Shown here: piece by piece, positions 1-7,297 of the stretch
How the letters are laid out: the number at the start of each line of letters is the position of its first letter
How positions within the stretch are numbered: position 1 is the first letter of the stretch
Origin: Alphaproteobacteria bacterium
GTDB lineage: Bacteria > Pseudomonadota > Alphaproteobacteria > Caulobacterales > Caulobacteraceae
DNA length: 25,788 nt
NCBI GenBank assembly: GCA_028869395.1
Contig: JAGWSE010000247.1
Span: 1-25,788, forward strand
Reading direction: 5' to 3'
Translations under genes and position numbers: made by a program
The notes under the pieces: generated by a model
Databases searched by the model: none
What the model saw: the letters and a program-made list of their open reading frames with translations, nothing else
What the model was told of the DNA's origin: nothing

Positions 1-209
<209 letters not shown>

Positions 210-264
210 TCTTATCAAAACTCATGAATGCTTCGCCTTTGTGTAGGCGGACAATGATGTCGTC

Positions 265-410
265 GTATCCGCTTCGTTGACCTGGTGGTTTTGCCGGGGG
301 GTCCCCACCCGATCCCATTCCGAACTCGGTCGTTAAGCCCCTCTGGGCCGATGGTACTTCGTCTTAAGGCGCGGGAGAGTAGGTCGCCGCCAGGTCTACC
401 AAGCGGATGC
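265..410 (+). other. rRNA processing stem enclosing the 5S gene
   Basis: The 10 nt GTATCCGCTT at 265-274 pairs with AAGCGGATGC at 401-410, with nine Watson-Crick pairs and one G-U pair. The arms lie just outside the 5S termini and would hold precursor 5S at the base of a longer helix. Such stems usually guide endonucleolytic maturation of 5S. The pairing is seen directly; the enzyme is not known from the sequence. Confidence 0.6.
278..397 (+). rRNA. rrf: 5S ribosomal RNA
   Basis: A ~120 nt 5S rRNA. The termini pair as helix I: GACCTGG at 279-285 with CCAGGTC at 390-396. Inside it are the conserved CCCGATCCCATTCCGAACTC loop A/B region and the GGGAGAGTAGGTCGCCGCC 3' half. It follows 23S in the usual order. 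Ends are placed one base outside helix I and may shift by one or two bases. Confidence 0.97.
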
Positions 411-476
411 GAAGTCAAAACCCTCCAATCACGATATCAAGCCCGGTCTCCTCGAGGTCCGGCGCAGCAGGATTGC

Positions 477-553
<77 letters not shown>

Positions 554-563
554 CAACAACCGC

Positions 564-592
564 ACCCTCTCCGGCCCCGGAGAGGGTGTTTT
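564..592 (+). terminator. Rho-independent terminator of the rRNA-tRNA operon
   Basis: A perfect 10 bp stem (ACCCTCTCCG at 564-573 with CGGAGAGGGT at 578-587) closes a four-base loop and is followed by GTTTT. It begins 10 bases after the tRNA CCA end, as expected for termination of the rRNA transcript. Confidence 0.88.
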
Positions 593-714
593 GCTATGCG
601 GCGACAGTTTCGCGGGGGCGCCGGCGAGCAAGAAATCGGACGCCTCGGGACAGCGGCCGCCGTGCCCGCCGCGCGTCCGATGGGCGATACTGCGGCGGTC
701 ACCCGGGGGCCGCC

Positions 715-2238
715 ATGAACATCGCACACTGGCTGGAGCGCGCCGCACAGAGGACGCCGGATGCGCTCGCCCTCCTGCGGGGTGCGCTGCCCGAGGCCGA
801 CTACGCCGAATTCGGCCGGCGCGCGGCGGCGCTCGCCCGTTGGCTTGTGGAGGATCTGGGTGTCGCGCCTGGCGACCGGGTCGGCCTCTTTCTCAAGAAC
901 CGCACGGAATATCTCGAGGCGCTCTACGCGATCTGGTGGGCCGGCGCCGTGGCGGCCCCTATCAACGCCAAGCTCGTCGCCTCGGAAGCAGCCTTCATCG
1001 TCGAGGATACCGAGGCGAAGATCGTTTTCGTGGATGACACGGTCGACCTCGCCCATGCGGCGTTCGAGGGGCGGACGATCGACGTCCTTTGCGACCCATT
1101 CCGGCGGGCCCGGGACGGCGTCGCGATGGCGGCGCCCCTCGCGCGGGCCCCGGACGACCTGGCGTGGCTCTTCTACACGTCCGGCACCACCGGCCGTCCC
1201 AAGGGCGTGATGCTGTCGCACGCCAACCTGATGGCCATGACCTACAGCTACCTGGCCGACGTGGACGCCGTCACGGGCGAGTGCGCCACCATCTACGCCG
1301 CGCCCATGTCGCATGGGGCCGGGCTCTACAATTTCGTGTTCGTCCTGAAGGGCGCCCGCCACGTGGTCCCGGCCTCCGGCGGATTCGAGGCGCTGGAGGT
1401 CCTGCAGCTTGCCGAGCGCGTGGGTGAAGCGAGCCTGTTCGCGGCGCCCACCATGGTGAAGCGCATGGTCCAGGCCGCGCGGTCCGGAAACCGGACAGGC
1501 GAGGGGCTTCGGCTGGTCGTCTATGGCGGCGGGCCGATGTACCTCGCCGACATCAAGGAGGCGCTTCAGGTGCTGGGGCCGCGTTTCGCGCAGATCTACG
1601 GCCAGGGTGAGACGCCGATGACCATCACGGCGCTGCCGCGAGACGCGCATCGTCTGGACGCCGGCCCGGAGGGGGACCGGCGGCTGGCTTCGGTCGGGCA
1701 AGCCCACAGCGTCGTCCAGGTTCGGGTCGCCGCCGCCGACGGGACGGAGCTCCCCGCGGGAGAAGCCGGCGAGGTCCAGGTGAAGGGACTGACGGTCATG
1801 TCGGGCTACTGGAGACGGCCCGAGGCCACCGCCGAGACCCTGGCGCATGGCTGGCTGCGCACTGGCGACGTGGGCCGGTTCGACGACGAAGGCTATCTGA
1901 CGCTCACGGACCGCACGAAGGACGTCATCATCTCCGGCGGCAGCAACATCTACCCGCGCGAGGTTGAGGAGGTGCTGCTGACCTGCCCGGGCGTGCGCGA
2001 GGCCGCCGTCGTCGGCGCGCCCGATCCGGAGTGGGGCGAGGTGGTCTGCGCGGTGCTGGTGGCCGATGCCGGCGGCCCCGACGACGCGACCCTTGACCGG
2101 CACTGCGTGGCTCACATGGCCCGCTTCAAGCGCCCGAAGCGCTACCTGCGCGTGGCGGAGTTGCCCAAGAACAACTACGGCAAGGTCCTGAAGACGAGCC
2201 TGCGCGACCTTGTGAGAGGCGACGCCGCTCAGGCATGA
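715..2238 (+). CDS. AMP-dependent acyl-CoA ligase (fatty/aromatic acid class)
   Basis: A 507-residue cytoplasmic ANL-superfamily adenylating enzyme, expected to convert a carboxylic acid plus ATP and CoA to an acyl-CoA. The phosphate-binding motif YTSGTTGRPKG is at residues 154-164. The GYW...TGDVG region and the DRTKDVIISGG hinge are present, as is the C-terminal catalytic lysine (K490 in NYGK). Length is normal for the family. I chose the ATG at 715, preceded by a G-run (704-709) as a possible ribosome site, because an in-frame upstream start at 586 would lie inside the rRNA terminator. The acid substrate cannot be read from the sequence; an aromatic or medium-chain acid is plausible given the catabolic genes downstream. 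Its last 10 bases overlap the convergent ribokinase gene. Confidence 0.93.
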   Translation: MNIAHWLERAAQRTPDALALLRGALPEADYAEFGRRAAALARWLVEDLGVAPGDRVGLFLKNRTEYLEALYAIWWAGAVAAPINAKLVASEAAFIVEDTEAKIVFVDDTVDLAHAAFEGRTIDVLCDPFRRARDGVAMAAPLARAPDDLAWLFYTSGTTGRPKGVMLSHANLMAMTYSYLADVDAVTGECATIYAAPMSHGAGLYNFVFVLKGARHVVPASGGFEALEVLQLAERVGEASLFAAPTMVKRMVQAARSGNRTGEGLRLVVYGGGPMYLADIKEALQVLGPRFAQIYGQGETPMTITALPRDAHRLDAGPEGDRRLASVGQAHSVVQVRVAAADGTELPAGEAGEVQVKGLTVMSGYWRRPEATAETLAHGWLRTGDVGRFDDEGYLTLTDRTKDVIISGGSNIYPREVEEVLLTCPGVREAAVVGAPDPEWGEVVCAVLVADAGGPDDATLDRHCVAHMARFKRPKRYLRVAELPKNNYGKVLKTSLRDLVRGDAAQA

Positions 2239-3143
2239 GCCCGTTCGAACGCCGCGATCGCGTCGGCGTCGGCGAAACTGTTGACCGCCCCCAGCGAGGC
2301 GCAAGCCAGCGCGCCGGCCGCCTGGCCGCGCCCCATGGCCCGCTCGGCGTCACCGCTGGCGACCAGCTCGGCGACGAACGCCCCGATGAAGGCGTCGCCC
2401 GCTCCGGTCGTGTCCACCGGATCGACCTGGTATGCGCCCTGCGCGACGAGCGTCTCGTCTCGCCGGAAGAGCGCCGCGCCGCGGCCGCCGCGCGTCACGA
2501 CCACGGCTTGCCCCACCTGTGCGAGCAGCCGCTCCCCCGCCGCCATCGGATCGCTGACGCCGGCCAGCGCGGCGGCCTCGATCTCGTTGACGAACAGGAT
2601 GTCCGTCAGGGCGAGCAGCGCCTCTTCCAGGTCGGGCCGCGCCGGGGCGGCGTTGAGCGCCGTGGTCACGCCGGAGGCGCGGGCGATCTCGAACGCGCGC
2701 CGTGTGGCGGGCCAGGGGGTCTCCAGCTGCGCGAGCACGAGCCTGGCGCCGGCGATCAGCGGGGTGGCCGCCTCGATGTGGGCGGGCGACAGCCGGGCGT
2801 TCGCGCCGGCGTCCACGACGATGCTGTTCTCGCCGCCGGCCTCGACCAGGATCACCGCCATGCCCGTGGGATGGACCTCCAGCCGCGGCGCAGACGAGCC
2901 GTCGATGCCTGCGTCAGCCCAGACCTGAAGCGCCTCGGAGCCGGCGGGGTCGGCGCCGATGGCGGCCAGCATGGCGACGCGCGCGCCGCAGCGGGCGGCC
3001 TGCACGGCCTGGTTCGAGCCCTTGCCCCCCGGCGAGCGCCCGCGTGAGAGGCTGAGGCAGGTCTCGCCCGGCGCCGGCAGCCGCTCGACCGTCAGCACGA
3101 GGTCCAGGTTGTAGCTTCCGACCACGACGATATCAGCAGACAT
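2229..3143 (-). CDS. rbsK: Ribokinase (PfkB family)
   Basis: A 304-residue cytoplasmic sugar kinase, probably phosphorylating D-ribose at O5 with ATP. Near the N-terminus is the GSYNLD sugar-binding strand (residues 9-14). The first PfkB signature GGKGSNQA is at 39-46, FVNEIEA at 184-190, and the anion-hole/catalytic motif DTTGAGDAF at 244-252 has D250 as the general base. GGKGSNQA favours ribokinase over fructokinase or adenosine kinase, though substrate assignment within PfkB is often imprecise. The ATG at 3143 is preceded by GGGGAG at good spacing. No ribose transporter or RbsD is nearby, so it looks like a stand-alone salvage gene. It is convergent with, and overlaps, the acyl-CoA ligase. 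Confidence 0.9.
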   Translation of the reverse strand: MSADIVVVGSYNLDLVLTVERLPAPGETCLSLSRGRSPGGKGSNQAVQAARCGARVAMLAAIGADPAGSEALQVWADAGIDGSSAPRLEVHPTGMAVILVEAGGENSIVVDAGANARLSPAHIEAATPLIAGARLVLAQLETPWPATRRAFEIARASGVTTALNAAPARPDLEEALLALTDILFVNEIEAAALAGVSDPMAAGERLLAQVGQAVVVTRGGRGAALFRRDETLVAQGAYQVDPVDTTGAGDAFIGAFVAELVASGDAERAMGRGQAAGALACASLGAVNSFADADAIAAFERAHA

Positions 3144-3202
3144 GCGGCGCCTCCCCGATCCGGTTTAGCCGCGCCGTTCGGCCTCTGGAATAGGTCCGGC
3201 GG

Positions 3203-3223
3203 TTGCCCTCATATGCGCGGCAA
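3203..3223 (+). promoter_or_regulatory. Possible LysR-type binding dyad upstream of the TauD-family gene
   Basis: TTGCC (3203-3207) and GGCAA (3219-3223) form a perfect 5 bp dyad separated by 11 bases, matching the T-N11-A shape of LysR-type regulator sites. It lies about 90 bp before the dioxygenase start and about 60 bp from the divergent ribokinase start. No lysR gene is in the window, so the assignment is inference; a 5 bp dyad can occur by chance. Confidence 0.3.
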
Positions 3224-3311
3224 GCAATGGGGCGCCTTCGTGCAAGACCTCAGGGACGCGGGCGCCTAGGCTTAGCATCCCGGCGATCGCACCCGCCCAG
3301 AAAGGTCCCTC

Positions 3312-4166
3312 GTGAGCACCGCAACGCAGATCCGCACCCGTCCGCTGAAGCCCGGTTTCGGCGTGGAGATCCTCGGCGTCGACCTGCGGCGTGCGGACCG
3401 CGAGACCATGGCGGGCGTGGTCGACGCCTTCCACCGCAGCGGCGTGATCCTGCTCCGCGACCAGGTGATGACGCCCGGCGAGCTCACCGGATTCGTCGCC
3501 GAGTTCGGAGAGCCGGAGGACCACACGCTCAAGGAATTCACCGTCGAGGGCCATCCCAAGGTCTATCGGTTGTCCAACCGGGTGGTCGACGGCCGCCCGA
3601 TCGGCGCCCATAACGACGGCGTCGGCTGGCACACCGACTACAGCTACAAGCAAGAGCCGGTGATGGCGACGATGCTCTACGCCGTGGAGGTTCCCCCGGA
3701 GGGCGCGGACACCATCATCGCCGACTGCGTGGCGGCCTGGGATGCGCTGCCGCCGGAGCGCCAGGGCGAACTGCAGGGCAAGGTGCTGCACCACTCCTAC
3801 CAGCACTTCATGTCCACACGCGAATACGGCGCGCGCGAGCTCTCCGAGGAGCTCAAGCGCGAAAACCCCGACGTCTATCACCCGCTGGTGCGCACCCATC
3901 CGGCCGATGGCCGCAAGGCCCTCTGGCCCTCGACGGGCACGGTGATCGAGGTGATGGGCGTGCCAAACCCCGAGGGACTGGACCTGGTGCAGGAGCTCGT
4001 CGACTACGCGACGCAGGACCGGTTCACCTATCGGCACAAGTGGCGCGTGGGCGACATCCTGATGTGGGACAACCGCTGCACCCTGCACACCGGCACCCTG
4101 TTCGACGACACCAGGTACATCCGCGAGATGCACCGCCTCTGGGTCCGCGGCGACCGGCCCTACTGA
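3312..4166 (+). CDS. TauD/TfdA-family Fe(II)/2-oxoglutarate dioxygenase
   Basis: A 284-residue cytoplasmic dioxygenase. The family couples decarboxylation of 2-oxoglutarate to hydroxylation of a small acid, commonly followed by loss of sulfite, phenol or a similar group. The iron ligands are visible as H107 and D109 (WHTDYSY) and H259 (LHTG), with arginines at 268 and 271 in the position that binds 2-oxoglutarate. The DNRCTLHTG block is diagnostic. The start is GTG, preceded by AGAAAGG at 3299-3305. It is followed after 3 bases by a short-chain dehydrogenase, so the pair forms an operon. The hydroxylated product may be passed to that dehydrogenase (inference). Taurine itself is not supported: no taurine transporter is present. 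Confidence 0.92.
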   Translation: MSTATQIRTRPLKPGFGVEILGVDLRRADRETMAGVVDAFHRSGVILLRDQVMTPGELTGFVAEFGEPEDHTLKEFTVEGHPKVYRLSNRVVDGRPIGAHNDGVGWHTDYSYKQEPVMATMLYAVEVPPEGADTIIADCVAAWDALPPERQGELQGKVLHHSYQHFMSTREYGARELSEELKRENPDVYHPLVRTHPADGRKALWPSTGTVIEVMGVPNPEGLDLVQELVDYATQDRFTYRHKWRVGDILMWDNRCTLHTGTLFDDTRYIREMHRLWVRGDRPY

Positions 4167-4169
4167 CCC

Positions 4170-5003
4170 ATGGCCAAGTGGCTCATCACAGGCGCGGGCA
4201 GCGGCCTGGGGCTCGCCCTGACAAAGGTGGTGCTCGCCGCGGGCGGCCAGGTCGCCGGCCTGGTCCGACGGCCGGAATCGGCGGCGGAGGTCGAGGCGCT
4301 CGCGCCCGGCCGCGCGCGGTCCTTCATCGCCGATATGCGCGACGCCGCCGCGGTCCGCGCCGCGGTCGAGGCGGCCGAGACGGCGCTGGGCGGCCTCGAC
4401 GTCCTGGTCAACAACGCCGGCTATGGCCTGATCGGGGCCGTGGAGGAGGCCAGCCTGGAGGAGATGCGCGAGCAGTTCGAGGTGAACGTGTTCGCCCCCG
4501 TGATCGCGATCCAGGCGATCCTGCCCCACTTCCGCCGCCGCCGGTCCGGCCACATCGTCAACGTCACCTCCGTGAGCGGCCTCGCCGCCTGGGCGGGAAC
4601 GGGCGTCTACTGCGGAAGCAAGCACGCGCTCGAAGGCATCGGCCGGACGCTGGCGCAGGAGCTGGCGCCGCTCGGGATCAAGGTGACCAACGTCGAGCCG
4701 GGCGGCATGCGCACGGACTATGCCGGCCGATCCATGCGCGTCACCGAGCGTCGCATCGACGACTACGAGGCCACGGCGCACGCCTCGGAGCGCATCCTGG
4801 CGCAGCACGCCGGCTCCGAAGCCGGCGATCCGCTCCGGATCGCTGCCGCCATCCTGCAGATCGTTGACGCGCCGGACCCGCCGGTGCAGTTGCTGCTCGG
4901 CGCCGACGCGGTGCGCTACGCCACCCAGTCCATGGCGGCGTTCCAGGAAGAATTCGGCCGCTGGGCCGCGCTCAGCCTGTCGACCGGCTTCCCCGAAAGC
5001 TAG
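4170..5003 (+). CDS. Short-chain dehydrogenase/reductase (classical SDR)
   Basis: A 277-residue NAD(P)-dependent oxidoreductase with a Rossmann fold. The cofactor motif TGAGSGLG is at residues 7-14 and NNAG at 81-84. The catalytic residues are N106, S134, Y147 and K151 (YCGSK). Arg at 33-34 after the second strand suggests a preference for NADP(H), which is only a hint. The C-terminal half resembles the SDRs often annotated as oxidoreductases with 280-residue length rather than 250-residue FabG types. The ATG lies 3 bases after the dioxygenase stop, implying translational coupling. It ends 1 base from the convergent LigB-type gene, leaving no room for a normal terminator. Confidence 0.93.
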   Translation: MAKWLITGAGSGLGLALTKVVLAAGGQVAGLVRRPESAAEVEALAPGRARSFIADMRDAAAVRAAVEAAETALGGLDVLVNNAGYGLIGAVEEASLEEMREQFEVNVFAPVIAIQAILPHFRRRRSGHIVNVTSVSGLAAWAGTGVYCGSKHALEGIGRTLAQELAPLGIKVTNVEPGGMRTDYAGRSMRVTERRIDDYEATAHASERILAQHAGSEAGDPLRIAAAILQIVDAPDPPVQLLLGADAVRYATQSMAAFQEEFGRWAALSLSTGFPES

Positions 5004-5004
5004 C

Positions 5005-5823
5005 TCAGGCGGCGCGCGCCTGTGTCGCCGCGTCCTCGAAGATGAAACTCATCATGCCCAGCGAGCCGTGCTCGATGCGGTCGTTGAACAGCCGGGCCTG
5101 ATCCGTCGGGCCGCGCGCGCCCAGCACATAGAGGAACGGCCAGAAGTGCTCCGGCGTCGGGGCCGCGAGCTGGGCGTCCTGGCCGAGGGCGGCGAAATTG
5201 ACCGCCCGCTCGGGCTCCGCGTCGACGATGGCCCGGCGCATCTCGTCATTGAAGCGGGCGGCCCAGTCGAAGGGCGGGCACTGCGCCGCCCCCCAGTTCA
5301 TGGCGCGCAGGTTGTGGACGATATTGCCGGTGCCCAGGATCAGGACGCCCTCGTCGCGCAGGGGCGCCAGCCGCCGGCCGATGTCGACCCGCTGGGCCGG
5401 CGTGAGGGAGACGTCCATACCCAGCTGCGCCACGGGGATATCGGCCTTCGGATAGGCGTGCGCCAGGACCGACCAGGTGCCATGGTCGAGGCCCCATTCG
5501 GAGGCGTCCTGCACGACGGGTGTGGGCGCCAGGAGCTCGGCGACGCGAGCCGCCAGCTCGGGGCTTCCCGGGGCCGGGTATTGTTTCTCGAACAGCGCCC
5601 TGGGGAACGAGGGGCCGAAGTCATGGATGGTCTGCGGGCGGGCCATGGCCGTGACGGCCGTCGCGCGGGTCTCCCAATGCGCGGAGATGCTGAGGATCGC
5701 GCGCGGGCGGGGGATCGAACGCGCGACCTCGGCCCAGGCGCGGCTGATCTCGTTGGCTTCGATGGCGACCATCGGGCTGCCGTGCCCGAAGAACACCACC
5801 GGCATGCGCACCTTCTCACTCAT
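5005..5823 (-). CDS. LigB/YgiD-type (DODA) extradiol ring-opening dioxygenase
   Basis: A 272-residue class III extradiol-type dioxygenase. Its metal ligands align by spacing with E. coli YgiD (4,5-DOPA dioxygenase): H14 in FGHGSPM, H49 in SAHWE, H170 and H226 (PEHFWP), with H114 (LDHGTW) as the likely acid/base. Such enzymes cleave catechol-type rings next to the hydroxyls. Members of this family are also often annotated only as dioxygenases with unknown substrate. Its ATG lies 3 bases after the stop of the Rieske gene, and an AAGG ribosome site overlaps that stop. The pair could hydroxylate and then open a ring, which is inference from adjacency. Confidence 0.9.
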   Translation of the reverse strand: MSEKVRMPVVFFGHGSPMVAIEANEISRAWAEVARSIPRPRAILSISAHWETRATAVTAMARPQTIHDFGPSFPRALFEKQYPAPGSPELAARVAELLAPTPVVQDASEWGLDHGTWSVLAHAYPKADIPVAQLGMDVSLTPAQRVDIGRRLAPLRDEGVLILGTGNIVHNLRAMNWGAAQCPPFDWAARFNDEMRRAIVDAEPERAVNFAALGQDAQLAAPTPEHFWPFLYVLGARGPTDQARLFNDRIEHGSLGMMSFIFEDAATQARAA

Positions 5824-5826
5824 CCT

Positions 5827-7029
5827 TCACTCCGCCGCGGTCTTCAGCGCCGCGCCCGACCTCATCCGGTCCCAGGCGGCGCGGTAGCGCGGCACGAGCC
5901 AGCGATTGAACTGGCCCTGCGCGCCCTCCTGCCAGGAATAGCGCCCCCGCGGCGCGAAACGCGAGCGCAGACCTTCCTGCACAAGGCCGTCGACGTGCAT
6001 GTCCTGGGCGATGATCTTGCCGGCGCTGGTCATGATCATCTCGAGCCTGTGCGGGAAGGCCGGATCGTCCTTCGCGCCGGGCGCGACGAGGATGCCGGTG
6101 TCCTGCTCCATGGTCTCTGGCCCCGTGGCGCGCAGGATCAGGTAGATCACGAGATCGCTGGTGAGCACGAGCGACAGCGTCGGCGGGATGTTGGCGAAGG
6201 TCATCCGGCCGCGGTCGGTCTCGGTGAGCTTGGGGAACACCGGCAGCACCGCGCGCTGGGTCGGATTGAAGCTCGCGTCCGGATGCAGGGTGCCGTTGTA
6301 GCGCAGGAAGCCCGCGTCCTGGGGGCTCGAGTGCGGGAAGATCGCCAGCTCGCTCGGCACGAAGTCGTGCAGCGGCCCCTGGTGCAGCTTCGAGGCGTGG
6401 TAGCCGTCGTTGTTGTTCTCGAACATGACCTTCCAGTTCCAGGCGAACTGGCCCGTCATGGTGGTCGCGCTCTGGGCGTTGGCGAGATCATAGCCCGCGA
6501 TCGCCTCGGCCACCGTCGTCAGCCGCGGCGTGAGCGGCGGCGCGTCGGCGTCGAAATTGATGAACAGGAAGCCTAGCCAGCTCTCCACCTTGAACTCGGG
6601 AAGACGGATCTTCTTCTTGTCGAAGTCGCAGGTGCGCTCCATGGCCGGCGCGTTCACCAGACGTCCGTCGAGGCCGTAGACCCAGTGGTGATAGGGGCAC
6701 ACGAAGCCGCGGGCATTGCCCTTGCCTTCGGCCACCAGCATCGCGCGGTGCTGGCACACCGACGACATGGCGCGGATCACCCCGTCGCGGGCGCGGGCCA
6801 CGACGATCGGCTCGCCGACGATGCGGGTCGTGAAATAGTCGCCGGGCTCCGCCACCCAGTCCTCGCGGCCAACGCACAGCCATTCGTGGTTGAACAGCGC
6901 CTCGGTCTCGAAGGCGAAGAACCCCGGGTCCGTGTAGCAGGCCGGCGGCAGGGTCTCGGCGCGATCGAGCGGCGCGATCGAGCTCTCGAGGCTCTCGAAG
7001 AAGGCGTCGGTCAGGACAGCCGCAGGCAT
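5827..7029 (-). CDS. Rieske [2Fe-2S] ring-hydroxylating oxygenase, alpha subunit
   Basis: A 400-residue oxygenase subunit. The Rieske cluster ligands are C92 and H94 (CQHRA) and C111 and H114 (CPYHHW). The catalytic domain carries the NNNDGYHASKLH motif, with bridging D208 and mononuclear-iron ligands H211 and H216; D343 (AQDMHVDG) is the likely third ligand. No beta subunit, ferredoxin or ferredoxin reductase lies next to it, so it is probably an alpha-only oxygenase using partners encoded elsewhere. The frame stays open to an upstream start at 7095. I prefer the ATG at 7029, which sits after a GAGAG ribosome site and gives a normal N-terminus. Hydroxylation, N- or O-demethylation are all possible reactions. 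It lies between a TonB receptor and the LigB-type dioxygenase. Confidence 0.92.
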   Translation of the reverse strand: MPAAVLTDAFFESLESSIAPLDRAETLPPACYTDPGFFAFETEALFNHEWLCVGREDWVAEPGDYFTTRIVGEPIVVARARDGVIRAMSSVCQHRAMLVAEGKGNARGFVCPYHHWVYGLDGRLVNAPAMERTCDFDKKKIRLPEFKVESWLGFLFINFDADAPPLTPRLTTVAEAIAGYDLANAQSATTMTGQFAWNWKVMFENNNDGYHASKLHQGPLHDFVPSELAIFPHSSPQDAGFLRYNGTLHPDASFNPTQRAVLPVFPKLTETDRGRMTFANIPPTLSLVLTSDLVIYLILRATGPETMEQDTGILVAPGAKDDPAFPHRLEMIMTSAGKIIAQDMHVDGLVQEGLRSRFAPRGRYSWQEGAQGQFNRWLVPRYRAAWDRMRSGAALKTAAE

Positions 7030-7100
7030 GGCGTCACTCTCGGGTCTGGGCTTCAGTCGGCCCCAGGCGACCGTAGTCCGGCCATCCTGGCGCATCTTGC

Positions 7101-7116
7101 CTCAGCACGCACTGAG
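7101..7116. promoter_or_regulatory. Inverted repeat upstream of the Rieske gene
   Basis: CTCAG at 7101-7105 and CTGAG at 7112-7116 form a perfect 5 bp dyad around a 6-base centre, 72-87 bp upstream of the chosen Rieske start. The position suits an operator. No cognate regulator is evident, and the short arms make chance occurrence possible. Confidence 0.25.
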
Positions 7117-7245
7117 AGTTTCGCGCCTCCATGGGGCGTCTCACTGGCGGCCTTTGCGATCGCGGCTGCGGAGCCTCGCGCCCGCTCCGCGCGCGACGCC
7201 GAGGATGGAGCGTCACTCCAAGATCAGCTCGGATTCGAGGGTCGC

Positions 7246-7275
7246 CCGGCCGCCCCGGGGGGCTGGGGCGGCCGG
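7246..7275 (-). terminator. Strong hairpin after the TonB receptor gene
   Basis: CCGGCCGCCCC (7246-7256) and GGGGCGGCCGG (7265-7275) pair perfectly over 11 bp with an 8-base loop, 22 bases beyond the receptor stop codon. No U-tract follows, so it may act as a partial terminator or as a 3'-end stabiliser separating the receptor from the Rieske/LigB genes. Apart from this and the dyad at 7101-7116, I see nothing in the gap 7030-7297. Confidence 0.55.
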
Positions 7276-7297
7276 ACTTGGACCGGACGATCGAAAG

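Noticed and set aside
586..714. N-terminal extension of the acyl-CoA ligase to an upstream start
   Set aside because: The start would lie within the terminator hairpin and the added residues are Arg-rich without similarity to the family N-terminus.
3312..4166. Naming the dioxygenase as taurine dioxygenase
   Set aside because: Only family-level motifs are present; no taurine transport genes or other sulfonate genes accompany it.
3165..4808. A 547-residue minus-strand open frame over the TauD and SDR genes
   Set aside because: Antisense shadow with biased composition and no motif; the plus-strand genes have all catalytic residues.
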